Source of the DNA: Kordiimonas aestuarii
GTDB taxonomy: Bacteria > Pseudomonadota > Alphaproteobacteria > Sphingomonadales > Kordiimonadaceae
Direction of reading: 5' to 3'
Length of the DNA: 64,000 nucleotides
NCBI RefSeq assembly: GCF_025574465.1
Contig: NZ_JAOBPP010000011.1
Span: 1-64,000, forward strand
This document shows positions 37,905 to 46,395 of the stretch, piece after piece. The notes beneath the pieces are model-generated. The model did not search any database. It was not told where the DNA came from and saw only the letters and a program-made list of their open reading frames with translations. Each line of letters opens with the position of its first letter. The first letter of the stretch is position 1. The translations under genes and the position numbers were made by a program.

Positions 37905-38822
37905 ATGAGGACACCGGCTTCCATGAAGACCGCCAACACTACAGCAGATTCACCCTCGGCAAACCAGCAAGTCACCAGCGCATCGCTGGATAGCAACCCA
38001 CCCGCACGCGAAGCTGAAGGCAGCACCGAACCACGCGCTGGCAGCAAGCATATACTGGTGGTGGAAGATAACCCGGTGATGGGCAGCATCATGGGCAAAC
38101 TGCTGGCACGCTTTAACGTCTCCTTCGATATCGCAAACAACGGTGAGGAAGCCATCGCATTATCGAGAGCAAACACCTACGACCTGATTATGATGGATAT
38201 CATGATGCCAAAGATGGGCGGGGTGACCGCCACGCGGGAGATACGGAAACTGTCTGCGCATTATGAGGCAGCACCGATTGTCGCGGTTACCGCCCGCGTT
38301 TCCGACAGGGATGTGGAGGAATATCTGAAAGAGGGCATGTCCAGCGTGATCAAGAAGCCGATCAACCGGGTCAATCTGGCTGGCGTTCTGCAGGACCATC
38401 TGGATATCGCCGAAGAAACAGGCACCGGCACCGAAAAAGAGATGCCGGAGCTTTATGACGAAGACGATCTCAATGCCCTGAACTGGGAGACGTTCAATGA
38501 ATACCGGGCGCTCCTGCGCGACAAGTTCGCCCGTTTCCTGAAAGACTATCTGGTGGCAGGCCCCGATATGCTGGCCGAAATCAGCAGTGTGGTCATGGAA
38601 GACGACGCTGCACAGATCCAGTTCCTGTGCCATAAGCTCAAATCCACCTCGCAGGTGTTTGGCGCCGACAGCGTGGCCGACCTCGCGGCCCAGCTTGAGA
38701 TCATGGGCAAGAAGGGGGAAACAAAGCAGGCGCCCGCCGTTTATAATGAACTGCATATCGCTTATGAGCGCACACAGCGCGTACTCAAGCGCAAATATAT
38801 TGTGATGCAGAATATGGGGTGA
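37905..38822 (+). CDS. Response regulator with C-terminal Hpt domain
   Basis: A phosphorelay protein of 305 residues. After a disordered N-terminal tail of about 45 residues, a receiver domain follows: ILVVEDNPVMGSIMGKLL (acidic pair), LIMMDIMMPKMGG (phospho-acceptor Asp) and KKPI (Lys). The C-terminal helical domain (about 185-300) has LCHKLKSTSQVFGADSVADLAAQLE, the Hpt signature with phospho-acceptor His. It resembles the end of a hybrid kinase detached from its sensor. The start is uncertain: ATG at 37905 or ATG at 37923 (GAGG 12 bases upstream). No kinase gene is adjacent. Confidence 0.88.
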   Translation: MRTPASMKTANTTADSPSANQQVTSASLDSNPPAREAEGSTEPRAGSKHILVVEDNPVMGSIMGKLLARFNVSFDIANNGEEAIALSRANTYDLIMMDIMMPKMGGVTATREIRKLSAHYEAAPIVAVTARVSDRDVEEYLKEGMSSVIKKPINRVNLAGVLQDHLDIAEETGTGTEKEMPELYDEDDLNALNWETFNEYRALLRDKFARFLKDYLVAGPDMLAEISSVVMEDDAAQIQFLCHKLKSTSQVFGADSVADLAAQLEIMGKKGETKQAPAVYNELHIAYERTQRVLKRKYIVMQNMG

Positions 38823-38850
38823 TGCTGGCATGGTTAACAAAATTTAACCA

Positions 38851-38877
38851 ATAATTGCAATTATACCACCCGTGGTA
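38851..38877. other. Adjacent perfect palindromes at the host/phage boundary
   Basis: ATAATTGCAATTAT (38851-38864) is a perfect palindrome. It is followed by TACCAC-CC-GTGGTA (38864-38877), and a further GGGGTACCCC lies at 38946-38955. They sit in the 209-base gap between the response regulator stop and the holin stop, where host sequence changes to phage sequence. They could be terminator, operator or attachment-related; none of these is proven. Confidence 0.35.
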
Positions 38878-39031
38878 ACTGTTCCTTTACTGCCCGGCCA
38901 TACACTTGGGGGTATAAGAAGATAATATCACCATCGACTTTCGGGTGGGGTACCCCATGAAACCGGTGATTGGCAAATCTGGTCCTGATGGCCATCCCCA
39001 CCCCGTCTTTCCCCCGCACGGTACTTTGCCG

Positions 39032-39448
39032 TCAATCGGCTTTCCAGCGGTCGCGGCTGACGCCCTTGATCTTCTCCACCGTGCGCAGGCCGCCAAGGCC
39101 CAGCATGGACAACAGCACCGTCATAAGGGTCTCGGTGCCACCAAAGACAGGCGGTGCCGGCATGTCGGGGAAGAAAGCCACGCGCAACCAGTTGACGATA
39201 TCCTGCCCGATGAAGTGCCAGGCGAGAGCCGCCCCACAAACCCAGCCTATGAACGGCCGCCATCCGGCAACAAATACGCTGGGGTGGCTGGCCTCTGCCT
39301 TGTTTATCTCCATCTGCGCGAGGCCTGCGCGCAGCACCTCAAGCTCCAGTTCGTGCTCAAAACGCTGGCGTTCATTCTTATCGGGGATAAGCCGGTCAAG
39401 CGGGGTTTTCACGATACCCAAGAGGGTATCAAGGATGGGAATTCCCAT
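39032..39448 (-). CDS. GTA/prophage 3TM holin
   Basis: A 138-residue protein of the type described as the 3TM holin for gene-transfer-agent release (PF11351-like): MGIPILDTLLGIVKTPLDRLIPDKNERQ at the N-terminus, a charged helix (FEHELELEVLRAGLAQMEINKAEA), then WRPFIGWVCGAALAWHF and a last hydrophobic helix (LMTVLLSMLGLGGLRTVEKIKG). ATG at 39448 gives the typical MGIP start. It is the last gene of the minus-strand phage block and should make membrane holes for the lysozyme upstream. Confidence 0.82.
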   Translation of the reverse strand: MGIPILDTLLGIVKTPLDRLIPDKNERQRFEHELELEVLRAGLAQMEINKAEASHPSVFVAGWRPFIGWVCGAALAWHFIGQDIVNWLRVAFFPDMPAPPVFGGTETLMTVLLSMLGLGGLRTVEKIKGVSRDRWKAD

Positions 39449-39485
39449 GACGTCTACTCCGGTTCGGTGTTGGAGAGGGCTGGCT

Positions 39486-39992
39486 TCAGGCCCAGCCCGT
39501 CGGGCACGGTTTTGGCCCATAACTTATGAAATCATCCAGATATTTCTCTGGCGTGGCTTTGCCAAAATCCGTGTTCCAGTACCGTTTGGCATAGGCTGCC
39601 AGTGCCATGTCATCACTGACAACAGGCAAGGCATCTGGCACACGGGCATAGAGCAAACGCGCCGCCGCGCAGGCATAGCGGTCATCATGCTCAAGCGCGT
39701 CGATACGGCCCATGCCAGCAGGCAGATAAATATCCAGCATGGCCTGTCGCCCGGGACGGTAGGCCAGATAGTTTTGATACAGGTCCTCAAGCGTTGCCGG
39801 TTCGATCTGGAAATAGGAAAGCGCCGGGCCACCGACCTGCGCACGGTAACGAAAGCCCATGCTTTCATGCGCGGCTGTCATCATCAAAAGCTTCTCAGCT
39901 GCCGGGCTGTCCATGCCAAGATCCCGCAGCACGGGGATGATAACCCCATCAAGGAATGTGTTGGCGTCTGTCTGTGGCTGTGGTGCTGGCAT
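39486..39992 (-). CDS. Phage lysozyme / transglycosylase-like endolysin
   Basis: A 168-residue predicted peptidoglycan hydrolase. MTAAHESMGFRYRAQVGGPALSYFQIEPATLEDL (about 35-68) has the catalytic Glu (HES) and the GPALxxFQxEPAT pattern of phage transglycosylase-like lysins. LAAYAKRYWNTDFGKATPEKYLDDF is the C-terminal family helix. There is no signal peptide, so it depends on the holin. ATG at 39992 with AAAGGGG upstream; the open frame to 40034 lacks a ribosome site. Confidence 0.75.
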   Translation of the reverse strand: MPAPQPQTDANTFLDGVIIPVLRDLGMDSPAAEKLLMMTAAHESMGFRYRAQVGGPALSYFQIEPATLEDLYQNYLAYRPGRQAMLDIYLPAGMGRIDALEHDDRYACAAARLLYARVPDALPVVSDDMALAAYAKRYWNTDFGKATPEKYLDDFISYGPKPCPTGWA

Positions 39993-40052
39993 TTTGGTGC
40001 CCCTTTCCGGCGCTTTTATAACAGAAAACCACACCCGTTTCAGCAGAAGCTT

Positions 40053-40448
40053 TTATTGCAGGCGAGGCCGTTTTTCCGGCACCGGCCCGTTGATCCAACC
40101 GATGATCCAGCCAAGCCCGAACGTCAGCGGCGCAGCCACAATGGCAAGCGGGGTAAAAAGCATGGGAAAGGCAGAGATACACGCTACACCCGCGCTGCGC
40201 CAGAATGGATCAACACCCTTGCGGTTTACATACACGAGGAAAGGCATGCTGGTCATGGCGTGGTATAAAATCACCCAAGGGCCAAGATAGAAAAACATGC
40301 CAAGGATAGCAACGACAGCCCCCAGAACCGTATCCAGCACAGCCGGTATATCCATGGGACCGGGCGGGCGCATGCGAAGCGGCATCAACAGGAAGGCATA
40401 GATTACCGTCCCGAGCGCGAGACTGATCAGATACCGCCAGATACGCAT
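40053..40448 (-). CDS. Three-helix membrane protein of the lysis block
   Basis: A 131-residue protein with about three membrane segments (LISLALGTVIYAFLLMPL, LGAVVAILGMFFYLGPWVILY, LFTPLAIVAAPLTFGLGWIIGWI). GGAGGGGG precedes the ATG at 40448. I do not recognise the family. Lying between the lysozyme gene and an unknown gene, it may be a second holin, antiholin or host-envelope moron. Confidence 0.6.
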   Translation of the reverse strand: MRIWRYLISLALGTVIYAFLLMPLRMRPPGPMDIPAVLDTVLGAVVAILGMFFYLGPWVILYHAMTSMPFLVYVNRKGVDPFWRSAGVACISAFPMLFTPLAIVAAPLTFGLGWIIGWINGPVPEKRPRLQ

Positions 40449-40458
40449 TCCCCCTCCT

Positions 40459-41352
40459 TCAGCGCATGGACGCGAGACCAGCAACGATGCTTCGGTCAAC
40501 ACCACCCCAGATCTGTTCCGCATGTGACTCGTTCACACAGGCCAGAAACCCAAACGGGTCCCCGTAACTAGCCGTGCCTTCACCATAGGTGCCGACATAT
40601 AGAAAGCCCTTGTGGCGCACAATTTTACGCAGCACGGCCCCCGGATGCAGCATATGCTCCCCCTCGATGGTATAATTGACCAACGCATGGTCATTAGGCA
40701 ACAACTTATGCGAGACAACCCCCACCGTCAGTTCCGAGAGGCTATTCTCATCCGCGCCCTCATACCCGTCCAGCATCGGTGCAGGAAAACGCTTCAGCAG
40801 AGCATAGGCATTGCCAACCGAACACCTGCCTTTCGGGGTTTCGCGGCATAGCGGCGTTGCATGGCAATACTTGTGGAAGTTGGGGTCGCTGTGGTCATAT
40901 TCAAAGTGATGGTGCGCAAGCGACCTGAGCTCATTCGCGATTGCCGGGACCGAACAGGCACCGGTGAAGGCTTGTGCTGGCTGCGCCGCTTTGGATTGCA
41001 ACAGCAGCCATGTATTTTTAAGCGCCGGCTGCCAATGCACCGGCGCATACGCATTCCTCAGCCGGGTGTACATCCGCTTGCAGGCCATCTGCTTGTTCAG
41101 GCCAATCTCGGGGCTGTACCGTGCAAGTTCCAACATCAGTTCAAACCTGTACGGGTTGCGGGATTTCATCTGCGTCACCTGTGCCAGGATATTCTCCTGC
41201 TCCGCCAGCGTCATGATCATTTTCTTCAACTGGTCAGCTTCCGCTTTTGGTAGCTGGGCGTCCTTGTCCACCATGCGGCAAACTTGCGCCGCGTCCCGGC
41301 GCAGGCGATTTTTTTGCGCAAAGCTCAGCGCGTTTTCCGGCGGGTCCTGCAT
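40459..41352 (-). CDS. Unknown 297-aa protein in the lysis block
   Basis: No family recognised. Basic and helical in the first 110 residues. A His/Cys-rich stretch follows (AHHHFEYDHSDPNFHKYCHATPLCRE, in two parts, about 145-175), where His and Cys could bind metal. The C-terminal part is beta-rich (HALVNYTIEGEHMLHPGAVL, GFLYVGTYGEGTASYG). There is no signal peptide or membrane segment. ATG at 41352 directly follows the M15 peptidase stop, so the genes are coupled. Confidence 0.6.
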   Translation of the reverse strand: MQDPPENALSFAQKNRLRRDAAQVCRMVDKDAQLPKAEADQLKKMIMTLAEQENILAQVTQMKSRNPYRFELMLELARYSPEIGLNKQMACKRMYTRLRNAYAPVHWQPALKNTWLLLQSKAAQPAQAFTGACSVPAIANELRSLAHHHFEYDHSDPNFHKYCHATPLCRETPKGRCSVGNAYALLKRFPAPMLDGYEGADENSLSELTVGVVSHKLLPNDHALVNYTIEGEHMLHPGAVLRKIVRHKGFLYVGTYGEGTASYGDPFGFLACVNESHAEQIWGGVDRSIVAGLASMR

Positions 41353-41353
41353 T

Positions 41354-41878
41354 TTACGCTGCCAATCCTGCGCCTGGTGCGAACAGCCCGCTCGCCTCAT
41401 GGCGGATGCCGTCGCGCGTCATGGCGTGGTGTAGCTGTTGACGGTTTTCATCCATCCGGCGGTGACTGACGTAAAGCCATGTCTGCACTGCGCCTGAGGC
41501 CAACACCCGGCGCTCGTGCACTAACCGGTCAAACGGCAGGTCATCCATGGCACTGATCGTCAGCGCGGCATCACACGGCTTGACACCGGTGACCAGAATG
41601 TCCGCTGCTTCACCGCGGATATGCGCACTTTGGCGCACACCGCCCAGCAGGCGGTTCAAGGTATCAGTACGGTACGCGGAAAGCACGGTAATGCGTCGGC
41701 CAAAACGGCCCTGAAGCGGCACCAGAACCCGTTCGCACAGCGCCTTGAGGTTGGCCACCACACTTACATCGCGCGGCAGGTTATAAAGCCCATACCGCTG
41801 CGCTACACGGCTATTGGTAAAGTCCTGCAGCGTGAAGCCGCCGCCCATGGATATGTGGCGGTGAATGCCGGCGGTCAT
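41354..41878 (-). CDS. Peptidase M15-type endolysin
   Basis: A predicted D-Ala-D-Ala-type or L,D-endopeptidase of 174 residues. ITVLSAYRTDTLNRLLGGV and the following QSAHIRGEAADI carry the SxHxxGxAxD zinc signature; a second zinc His is likely in YVSHRR. FTLQDFTNSRVAQRYG at the N-terminus resembles the SEF/S-type start of M15_3 proteins. The start overlaps the stop of the next gene upstream (ATGA). It is the second peptidoglycan enzyme of the block. Confidence 0.82.
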   Translation of the reverse strand: MTAGIHRHISMGGGFTLQDFTNSRVAQRYGLYNLPRDVSVVANLKALCERVLVPLQGRFGRRITVLSAYRTDTLNRLLGGVRQSAHIRGEAADILVTGVKPCDAALTISAMDDLPFDRLVHERRVLASGAVQTWLYVSHRRMDENRQQLHHAMTRDGIRHEASGLFAPGAGLAA

Positions 41879-42105
41879 GACAACCACCCAAGCTTGTCAG
41901 TGATCAGGAACAGCAGAAGCGCACCCAGCTTCATCAGCGCCAGCAACAACAGCCGGATGGCCAGCCCCCAGCGGCGACCGCACTCTTCCTCATGCCGTTC
42001 GATCCGGTCAAGCGCGAGCGTGGCCTTGACCAACGCCGCGTTGGCGGTGTCAGAACCCTCAAGCACCGGCTTGAAATATTCCCGTTTAAAGCCCGCTTCT
42101 GTCAT
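41875..42105 (-). CDS. Small one-helix membrane protein of the lysis block
   Basis: A 76-residue protein with a charged N-terminal helix (ALVKATLALDRIERHEEECGRR) and one C-terminal membrane segment (LAIRLLLLALMKLGALLLFLITDKLGWL). It overlaps its neighbours by 4 bases on each side, which fixes start and stop. Possibly a holin accessory or spanin-like protein; family not recognised. Confidence 0.6.
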   Translation of the reverse strand: MTEAGFKREYFKPVLEGSDTANAALVKATLALDRIERHEEECGRRWGLAIRLLLLALMKLGALLLFLITDKLGWLS

Positions 42106-42572
42106 GGCGTCCAGCCAAACTGCGCGGTGATATAAAGCCCGAGCAAAAGCGCGCCTGCCACGGCCATGAAGCGTCGGCGCTCCAGCGCATGCCAGCGCCA
42201 GAACAGGAACGCGTTGAGGGGGGGCAGGGCAAACACATCGTCCCAATCTGTGGCCGCTCGTTCCGCCGCCATACCGAGGAAAAGGCCAAAAAGAAAAGCA
42301 CACCAGATGAACATGAAAAGCGTCAGCGCAAGAGGCACAATCCCCTGCCCGCCTTTCAGCGCAAAGAAGCTAAGCGGCAGCAACACCACAAGCTGTAACG
42401 CCAGCACCAGCGCACCCCGCTTAAGCGCCGGGCGAGTGTAGAAAAAGCGCGCCGCCACACCCTTGAGCGCAGCAACGGGGGAAGCCGTTGAGGCGGAGGC
42501 TTTGGGCGCAGCATCAAACGCGCGCGCGACAACCCCCGCTACCAGTTGGCAGAGGATAATAAAGATTTGCAT
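42102..42572 (-). CDS. Membrane protein of the lysis block (156 aa)
   Basis: Four hydrophobic segments: MQIFIILCQLVAGVVARAF, LKRGALVLALQLVVLLPLSFFAL, IVPLALTLFMFIWCAFLFGLFLG and FMAVAGALLLGLYITAQFG. Family not recognised. It is coupled to the small gene at 41875 by an ATGA overlap and could be a holin. Confidence 0.6.
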   Translation of the reverse strand: MQIFIILCQLVAGVVARAFDAAPKASASTASPVAALKGVAARFFYTRPALKRGALVLALQLVVLLPLSFFALKGGQGIVPLALTLFMFIWCAFLFGLFLGMAAERAATDWDDVFALPPLNAFLFWRWHALERRRFMAVAGALLLGLYITAQFGWTP

Positions 42573-42596
42573 TCTATAAGCTCTTGGTTGAGGGGG

Positions 42597-43124
42597 TTAG
42601 AGGGCGGGCCACACAAGCATGGGGAGGATACCAGTGATCTCTTCCGCGTCGGTCGCTTCATTAATCTGTCGTTTTGCGCTCAGGCGAACCGCTTCAATCG
42701 CGGCAAGGGCGGCCTTGCTCTCATCGGCGCGGATAATAACTGCCACAGCCACTTCCGCCAGCGTGTCGCCTGTGATGCCCACCTCTGCCGCCAGCAAGGG
42801 ATAGGCATCCACAACAGGCACAGCATCAAAGGCACAGGCCCGCGCTTCGCATTCTTTCGCGAGATACAGCATTTCCTGGCCAAAGCCGTCCGTCAGTGCC
42901 TCCGCGCGCAGGCGGGCAGCGTGGGCGTCTACCGCTGCTTTGGCTGAATGGCGCAAAGGGTCGAGTGGCGGCGGGACAAAACCCTGCAACTCCACATCCC
43001 ATACACAGTCATCCGGCCAGCCTTCCGGCACGTCTGTGGTGTGGCACCCGGTGAGGTCAACACCGTCCAGATCATCAACCACTTCCCGCAGCACACCACT
43101 TGTCGTCTCTATGATACCAATCAT
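42597..43124 (-). CDS. Phage tail-associated protein after the tip gene
   Basis: A 175-residue protein. The first 50 residues (IIETTSGVLREVVDDLDGVDL, WDVELQGFVPPPLDPLRHS) look like the small domain found in tail-fibre assembly or DUF4376-like proteins. The rest is a long helical region rich in Ala. AGGAGC precedes the ATG. Gene order (directly after the J-like protein) supports a tail or fibre-chaperone role; inference only. Confidence 0.55.
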   Translation of the reverse strand: MIGIIETTSGVLREVVDDLDGVDLTGCHTTDVPEGWPDDCVWDVELQGFVPPPLDPLRHSAKAAVDAHAARLRAEALTDGFGQEMLYLAKECEARACAFDAVPVVDAYPLLAAEVGITGDTLAEVAVAVIIRADESKAALAAIEAVRLSAKRQINEATDAEEITGILPMLVWPAL

Positions 43125-43133
43125 CTGTCGCTC

Positions 43134-45965
43134 CTATCCCAGCCGCACTGAAAAGCTGCCCGGGTTGTTTTGAAGGCTGGCACCACTGCCCGCGTGGCGT
43201 TGCAGCAAGCGGTAGTCCCAGACCCCGGCTGTTGAAGGGGCCGCATAGCTATGGTTAGCTGTCATGAAGGCGGGCTCCGTACTTTCCCCAAAGACCGGGT
43301 CTGCCGTCAGAACCGTTTCCCAGGTGCCGCCGGAAGGCCTGCGCTGGAACCGCATATACTGTGTGTCACCCGATCCGCTTGCGCGGAAGTTCAACTGCGC
43401 CGCCATATGCACCGTGCCACCGCCCGAAAGCGCGAGGGTGAGAACACCCGGTGAGGTATGCTGTGTGTAAGATGTCGCCGTTGCAGGATAGACATCGCCC
43501 TCAGCATAGGTGGCGGACGTCCCGTCCCTTGATTTTGACAGGCTGATACGCACGGTCAGCGATACCCCGCCATAGCTTGCCGTCACATCGACAAAAGCGC
43601 TGTCGTCCGACATGCCAGTGATGGTTACAAGGCCTGAGCCGCTCACCGATGCGCTGCAATTGCTGGCAACCCGGCTGTAGCTCGCGCTTGCGGCCACATT
43701 GCTGGTGCCAGCAAACAGCGCAACCTGCGATGTCTTGTTGAACTCTCCTGACTTGGGCGTGCCATCAGGTGAACAGGCCACCGTATGCGATGTGGGCGAC
43801 GCATTGATCGTCAGCCCGCTGCTGCCGTCCTCCCCGCGCCACTGCGACCATGTGTAGTGGGATTTGTTTGTGCTTTCGCTTGCTGTCGTTTTGTTGGTGG
43901 CAATGCCGATATATTTGGTGTTTGACTGCGGGGTATCCGTCAGTCCCGTGCCATCTGCATTCGCACTATATTTGATCCAGGTGTAGGTGGTCTGCCCATC
44001 CGCGCCCGGCGCGCCCGCCACTCCGGTGTTTCCCTGCGCCCCCTGAATGAGCGACCACGTATAGTCAGACGCGATGTTACTTTCGTAAGGCGACGTTTTA
44101 TTATAGGCGAAGCCGATATAAGCCTTGCCAGAAGGGTCATTGCTGATACCGCTGCCTGACGCGTTGCTGGCATAGCGTATCCAGGTATAGGTGGTTTGCC
44201 CGTCTGCGCCGGGCGCGCCCGCCACACCCTGCGGGCCCTGTATGCCTTGCTCCCCCTTCCAGCGTGACCAGACATAATCCGCCTTGTTATTGCTTTCGCT
44301 GGCGGTGGTTTTATTGACCGCGATGCCGATATAAACCGTATTGGCTTGCGGCGTATCGGTCAGGCCGGTGCCATCTGCGTTGGCGCTGTATTTGATCCAG
44401 GTATATGTCGTCTGACCGTCCGCGCCGGGAGCACCCGCCACGCCGGTATTGCCCTGTGGCCCCTGTACAAGCGACCATATGTAATCAGCCGGCGTATTGC
44501 TTTCCGCGGCAGTCGGTTTGTTGTAGGCAAAACCGATATAGGCCCGGCCTGTCGGGTCATTGCTGATCCCCGCGCCCGCGGCGCTGTCGGCATAGCGTAT
44601 CCAGGTATAGGTGGTTTGGCCGTCAACGCCCGGCGCGCCGGGCACGCCCTGTGGCCCCTGTCCCGCCAGCAAGGTCCAGAACGTGGTGTTTGTCGGCTCA
44701 ACCCCCGTGGCGGCGCTCAGGCTGATGAAAACAAAGCTGCTGCCGTCATATGTCACCACATCGCCGCGCACATAAGTGGCCGTGTCGTCATACACGCCGC
44801 GAAAGACATTGCGGGTGGCACCCGGCTCAATGTCATCCAGCTTTGACGGTGTAGCCGGCAGCTCAATCATTTGCCCGGCCGCAAGGCTCTCCTGCCCGCG
44901 CTGGGTCCAGTAGGTCAATTGCACGTCATAAAACGCGCCATCAACCAGCCCGCTGATGCGGGCAGACAGCGTGTCACGCCCCAGATAGCGCTGGCCGGTA
45001 TACTCTGCGTCGCCCGCCTTGCGCCATTTCAGCTCAAACCGGTCCATGCCCACTGTGCTTGTCGGCGCGTCCCAGTTCACATCAATGCCACTGATCATGC
45101 TGCCGTCGGCTTTTGCTTCATGGAAGCTGACAAGTTGCAGGTCGGTAGGGGCCCCAGGGTCTGCCCACAGGTCCGGCGCATCGCCAACGGAATTCAGCGG
45201 TTCGGGCCAGATGGCCTCCCCGCCATAAACGGTGGGGTCGTAAAGCGCGAGGTCCACCTCCACCTCAAGGAACGCGCTGACGGAGATTTTCTCCACGATA
45301 AACAACCGCGCGTCGAACCCGCGTTCCGGGTAATCGACCTCAATCACGTCACCGGGTTCCAGAAGCAGCGCCTTGCGCGCCAACTTCAGCCCCTCGACAT
45401 GAAAACCGACCCGGCTTTTTCGCACCAGAAATTCGGCAAATGCCTGCGCCTGATAATAGTCGGTGATGGTTTTCACCGGCACATTGGTGTGAAGGGCGGC
45501 ACCATTGTCGTGCGCCTTGAAATCGGCATACTCCGGGCTGTCCAACAGCGGCCAGGAAACCGCGTCTTCCTCATAGTCCTTGTTGGCATTTGAAAATTCG
45601 ACCGTTACCCGGTTCAGCCGCCCCTGACGCAGGCCATGTTCGCAGGTCCAGCCGCCAAGGATATCATCTTCGGTGACGGTCATCACCGGGCCTGAGACAA
45701 GATCCTCAAGCACAAGGCGGTGCCGCCCGTTTGACCAGGGCATGGACCAGCCAAACCCTTCGAGAAGCTTCTTCAGATTGTCGATAACATTTTCTTTGGG
45801 GTCAATGACCGCATCCGTAGTCCAGCGTGCCTGCGAGGTACCCACCTGATCAGGCCGGTAAGCGGGGTATATATCGCCGTCATGTATCGGGACAAACTCG
45901 CCGTAGCGCGGGTCCCACACGTTTTCTGTCGGGCCGGTATGTGTCAACACGGCAGGGATGACCAT
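43134..45965 (-). CDS. J-like tail tip / host-specificity protein with collagen-linked ABAB repeats
   Basis: A 943-residue tail protein. Residues 60-260 match the middle of lambda gpJ-type proteins (NVIDNLKKLLEGFGWSMPWS, LNRVTVEFSNANKDYEEDA, RKALLLEPGDVIEVDYPERG). The N-terminal 300 residues usual in lambda gpJ are missing. A FN3-like domain follows (265-370). Residues 436-706 hold four units of about 68 residues: a Gly-x-y collagen-like linker (GAPGADGQ) then TTYTWI(R/K)Y...YIG(F/I)A.NK....DYxWS. Units 1 and 3 are alike and 2 and 4 are alike (ABAB). Two Ig-like beta regions end the protein. It probably binds the host surface. Confidence 0.83.
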   Translation of the reverse strand: MVIPAVLTHTGPTENVWDPRYGEFVPIHDGDIYPAYRPDQVGTSQARWTTDAVIDPKENVIDNLKKLLEGFGWSMPWSNGRHRLVLEDLVSGPVMTVTEDDILGGWTCEHGLRQGRLNRVTVEFSNANKDYEEDAVSWPLLDSPEYADFKAHDNGAALHTNVPVKTITDYYQAQAFAEFLVRKSRVGFHVEGLKLARKALLLEPGDVIEVDYPERGFDARLFIVEKISVSAFLEVEVDLALYDPTVYGGEAIWPEPLNSVGDAPDLWADPGAPTDLQLVSFHEAKADGSMISGIDVNWDAPTSTVGMDRFELKWRKAGDAEYTGQRYLGRDTLSARISGLVDGAFYDVQLTYWTQRGQESLAAGQMIELPATPSKLDDIEPGATRNVFRGVYDDTATYVRGDVVTYDGSSFVFISLSAATGVEPTNTTFWTLLAGQGPQGVPGAPGVDGQTTYTWIRYADSAAGAGISNDPTGRAYIGFAYNKPTAAESNTPADYIWSLVQGPQGNTGVAGAPGADGQTTYTWIKYSANADGTGLTDTPQANTVYIGIAVNKTTASESNNKADYVWSRWKGEQGIQGPQGVAGAPGADGQTTYTWIRYASNASGSGISNDPSGKAYIGFAYNKTSPYESNIASDYTWSLIQGAQGNTGVAGAPGADGQTTYTWIKYSANADGTGLTDTPQSNTKYIGIATNKTTASESTNKSHYTWSQWRGEDGSSGLTINASPTSHTVACSPDGTPKSGEFNKTSQVALFAGTSNVAASASYSRVASNCSASVSGSGLVTITGMSDDSAFVDVTASYGGVSLTVRISLSKSRDGTSATYAEGDVYPATATSYTQHTSPGVLTLALSGGGTVHMAAQLNFRASGSGDTQYMRFQRRPSGGTWETVLTADPVFGESTEPAFMTANHSYAAPSTAGVWDYRLLQRHAGSGASLQNNPGSFSVRLG

Positions 45966-46393
45966 GGGCTGGTGATCTTGAGTTCCACCCGCGCGCTGGT
46001 ATCGTCCTCGATCTCGCGCCAGCTGTGGACAGAGCCTTTGTAAAGCCTGATTGCCTTGCCCCCGATGACACCACTCTCGCCCTCAAGCAGCACAAGCGAC
46101 ACGGTGACCGGACGACCAACGAGGTAGCGCATGCGAAACAGCGCTGCCTCCACCCTGTCGCTGCCGACAAGGCGGATGGTGTAACTTTGCAATTTGATAT
46201 CCCGCTCCCGCACGATGGCGGGCAGGCCAGCGACCTGGCCTTCGGATACATAGGTCACGCCTTCAACCACAAGGTCATGGCCGTGGGTGGTCCAGCGCCA
46301 GTGTTCGATGTCGCCTTCGATATCGATCAGCCAGGCAAAATGCACATGGTCGCTCTCAAGCGCGGGCAGGACGCCCGTCTCTACACTCAGCAT
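45944..46393 (-). CDS. Phage distal tail protein (DUF2163/DUF1833-like)
   Basis: A 149-residue beta-rich protein: VHFAWLIDIEGDIEHWRWTT, a GVTYVSEGQVAGLPAIV segment, VGRPVTVSLVLLEGE, and IRLYKGSVHSWREIEDDTS. The pattern and the position between two distal tail genes fit the small baseplate proteins of long-tailed phages. It is about half a full DUF2163 protein and overlaps the J-like gene by 22 bases. Confidence 0.62.
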   Translation of the reverse strand: MLSVETGVLPALESDHVHFAWLIDIEGDIEHWRWTTHGHDLVVEGVTYVSEGQVAGLPAIVRERDIKLQSYTIRLVGSDRVEAALFRMRYLVGRPVTVSLVLLEGESGVIGGKAIRLYKGSVHSWREIEDDTSARVELKITSPWSSLPC

Positions 46394-46395
46394 GG

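Noticed and set aside
40459..41352. His/Cys-rich unknown protein as a third lysin
   Set aside because: No catalytic motif of a known peptidoglycan hydrolase could be found; left as unknown.
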